A stretch of 64,000 nucleotides of DNA, taken from the NCBI GenBank assembly GCA_019828595.1, contig JAHQRK010000028.1, positions 834,009-898,008 of the forward strand. The letters are read 5' to 3'. Source of the DNA: Aphanomyces cochlioides. Taxonomy: Eukaryota > Oomycota > Saprolegniomycetes > Saprolegniales > Verrucalvaceae. The position numbers and the translations under genes are program-made. Positions 63,627 through 64,000 of this stretch are shown here, in pieces; the first letter of the stretch is position 1, and each line of letters starts with the position of its first letter. A model generated the notes under the pieces. It made no database searches. It saw only the letters and a program-made list of their open reading frames with translations, and was not told where the DNA came from.

Positions 63627-64000
63627 TTTGGGGTTTGGGGGTTTGGGGTTTGGGGGTTTGGGGGTTTGGGGGTTTGGGGGTTTGGGGGTTTGGGGGTTTG
63701 GGGGTTTGGGGGTTTGGGGGTTTGGGGTTTGGGGGTTTGGGGGTTTGGGGGGGGTTTGGGGGTTTGGGGGTTTGGGGGTTTGGGGGTTTGGGGGGGGGTT
63801 TGGGGGTTTGGGGGTTTGGGGGTTTGGGGGTTTGGGGGTTTGGGGGTTTGGGGGTTTGGGGGTTTGGGGGTTTGGGGGTTTGGGGGTTTGGGGTTTGGGG
63901 GTTTGGGGGTTTGGGGGTTTGGGGGTTTGGGGGTTTGGGGGTTTGGGGGTTTGGGGGTTTGGGGGTTTGGGGGTTTGGGGGTTTGGGGGTTTGGGGGTTT
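63627..64000 (+). repeat. TTTGGGGG tandem array, telomere-like, to the window edge
   Basis: About 45 units of TTTGGGGG, with a few TTTGGGG units and some longer G runs, continue to the last base. The G-rich strand runs 5' to 3' towards the right, as at a right-hand chromosome end. It differs from TTTAGGG. It could be a telomere, an interstitial telomere-like block or a microsatellite. Confidence 0.85.

Noticed and set aside
1..64000. tRNA, rRNA or other structured RNA genes
   Set aside because: No sequence with a convincing cloverleaf or rRNA core was seen by eye; a covariance-model scan would be decisive.

Overview
The window looks like nuclear DNA of an oomycete, most likely a Saprolegniales/Aphanomyces-type water mould. 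That is inferred from protein content and remembered families, not from a database search. Pointers are a six-cysteine elicitin-like GPI-anchored protein, secreted CAZymes (GH46 chitosanase, GH114) that share a small Cys-rich module, Crypton tyrosine-recombinase elements with an oomycete-like C-terminal domain, and very short GT-AG introns (37-65 bp). No tRNA, rRNA or CRISPR array was recognised.

Layout. 1-1.8 kb: broken secreted CAZyme genes. 2.8-4.7 kb: PIF/Harbinger element A. 5.1-10.9 kb: a Mutator-like (MULE) gene, itself split by Harbinger element B (7529-9917) with clean TIRs and a TAA target duplication. 11.06-11.7 kb: a two-exon zinc-finger/coiled-coil gene. 11.75-15.7 kb: a decayed Ty1/copia element. 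15.7-18.65 kb: a MULE copy with an apparently intact 672-aa transposase. 18.66-19.56 kb: degenerate tandem repeats. 20.0-21.9 kb: decayed Harbinger C.

24.8-32.8 kb is the most gene-like part: a GH114 gene, a CLP1-like gene, then a 2 x 2502-bp inverted repeat (27269-29770 / 29976-32477) around a 205-bp spacer. Each arm carries a double four-TM MARVEL-like gene and an elicitin-like gene. The arms appear identical, yet CLP1 just outside the left arm has only a badly decayed mirror-image remnant outside the right arm. This suggests an old inverted duplication whose arms were later homogenised, or else a fold-back assembly error.

32.8-46 kb is a transposon graveyard: Tc1/mariner, a long-arm fold-back element, two Cryptons, Harbinger E, pogo, a copia gag piece, a TA-flanked Tc1-type element and an IS630-like transposase. 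46.4-51.5 kb is a chromodomain Ty3/gypsy element with one full LTR. 53.3-59.1 kb is a second copy of the 15.7-kb MULE carrying two later insertions, a TA-flanked MITE and a hAT element with 8-bp duplications. Their lengths almost exactly account for the size difference between the copies. 60.05-62.21 kb is a complete-looking Harbinger D (MYB-like gene plus DDE gene, TIRs, ATT duplication). 62.4-63.1 kb is a broken Merlin/ISXO2-type transposase.

The window ends in a hairpin-rich stretch and about 375 bp of TTTGGGGG-type repeats with the G-rich strand running towards the right end. This is consistent with a chromosome end that does not use the TTTAGGG repeat usually given for oomycetes, or with a telomere-like satellite.
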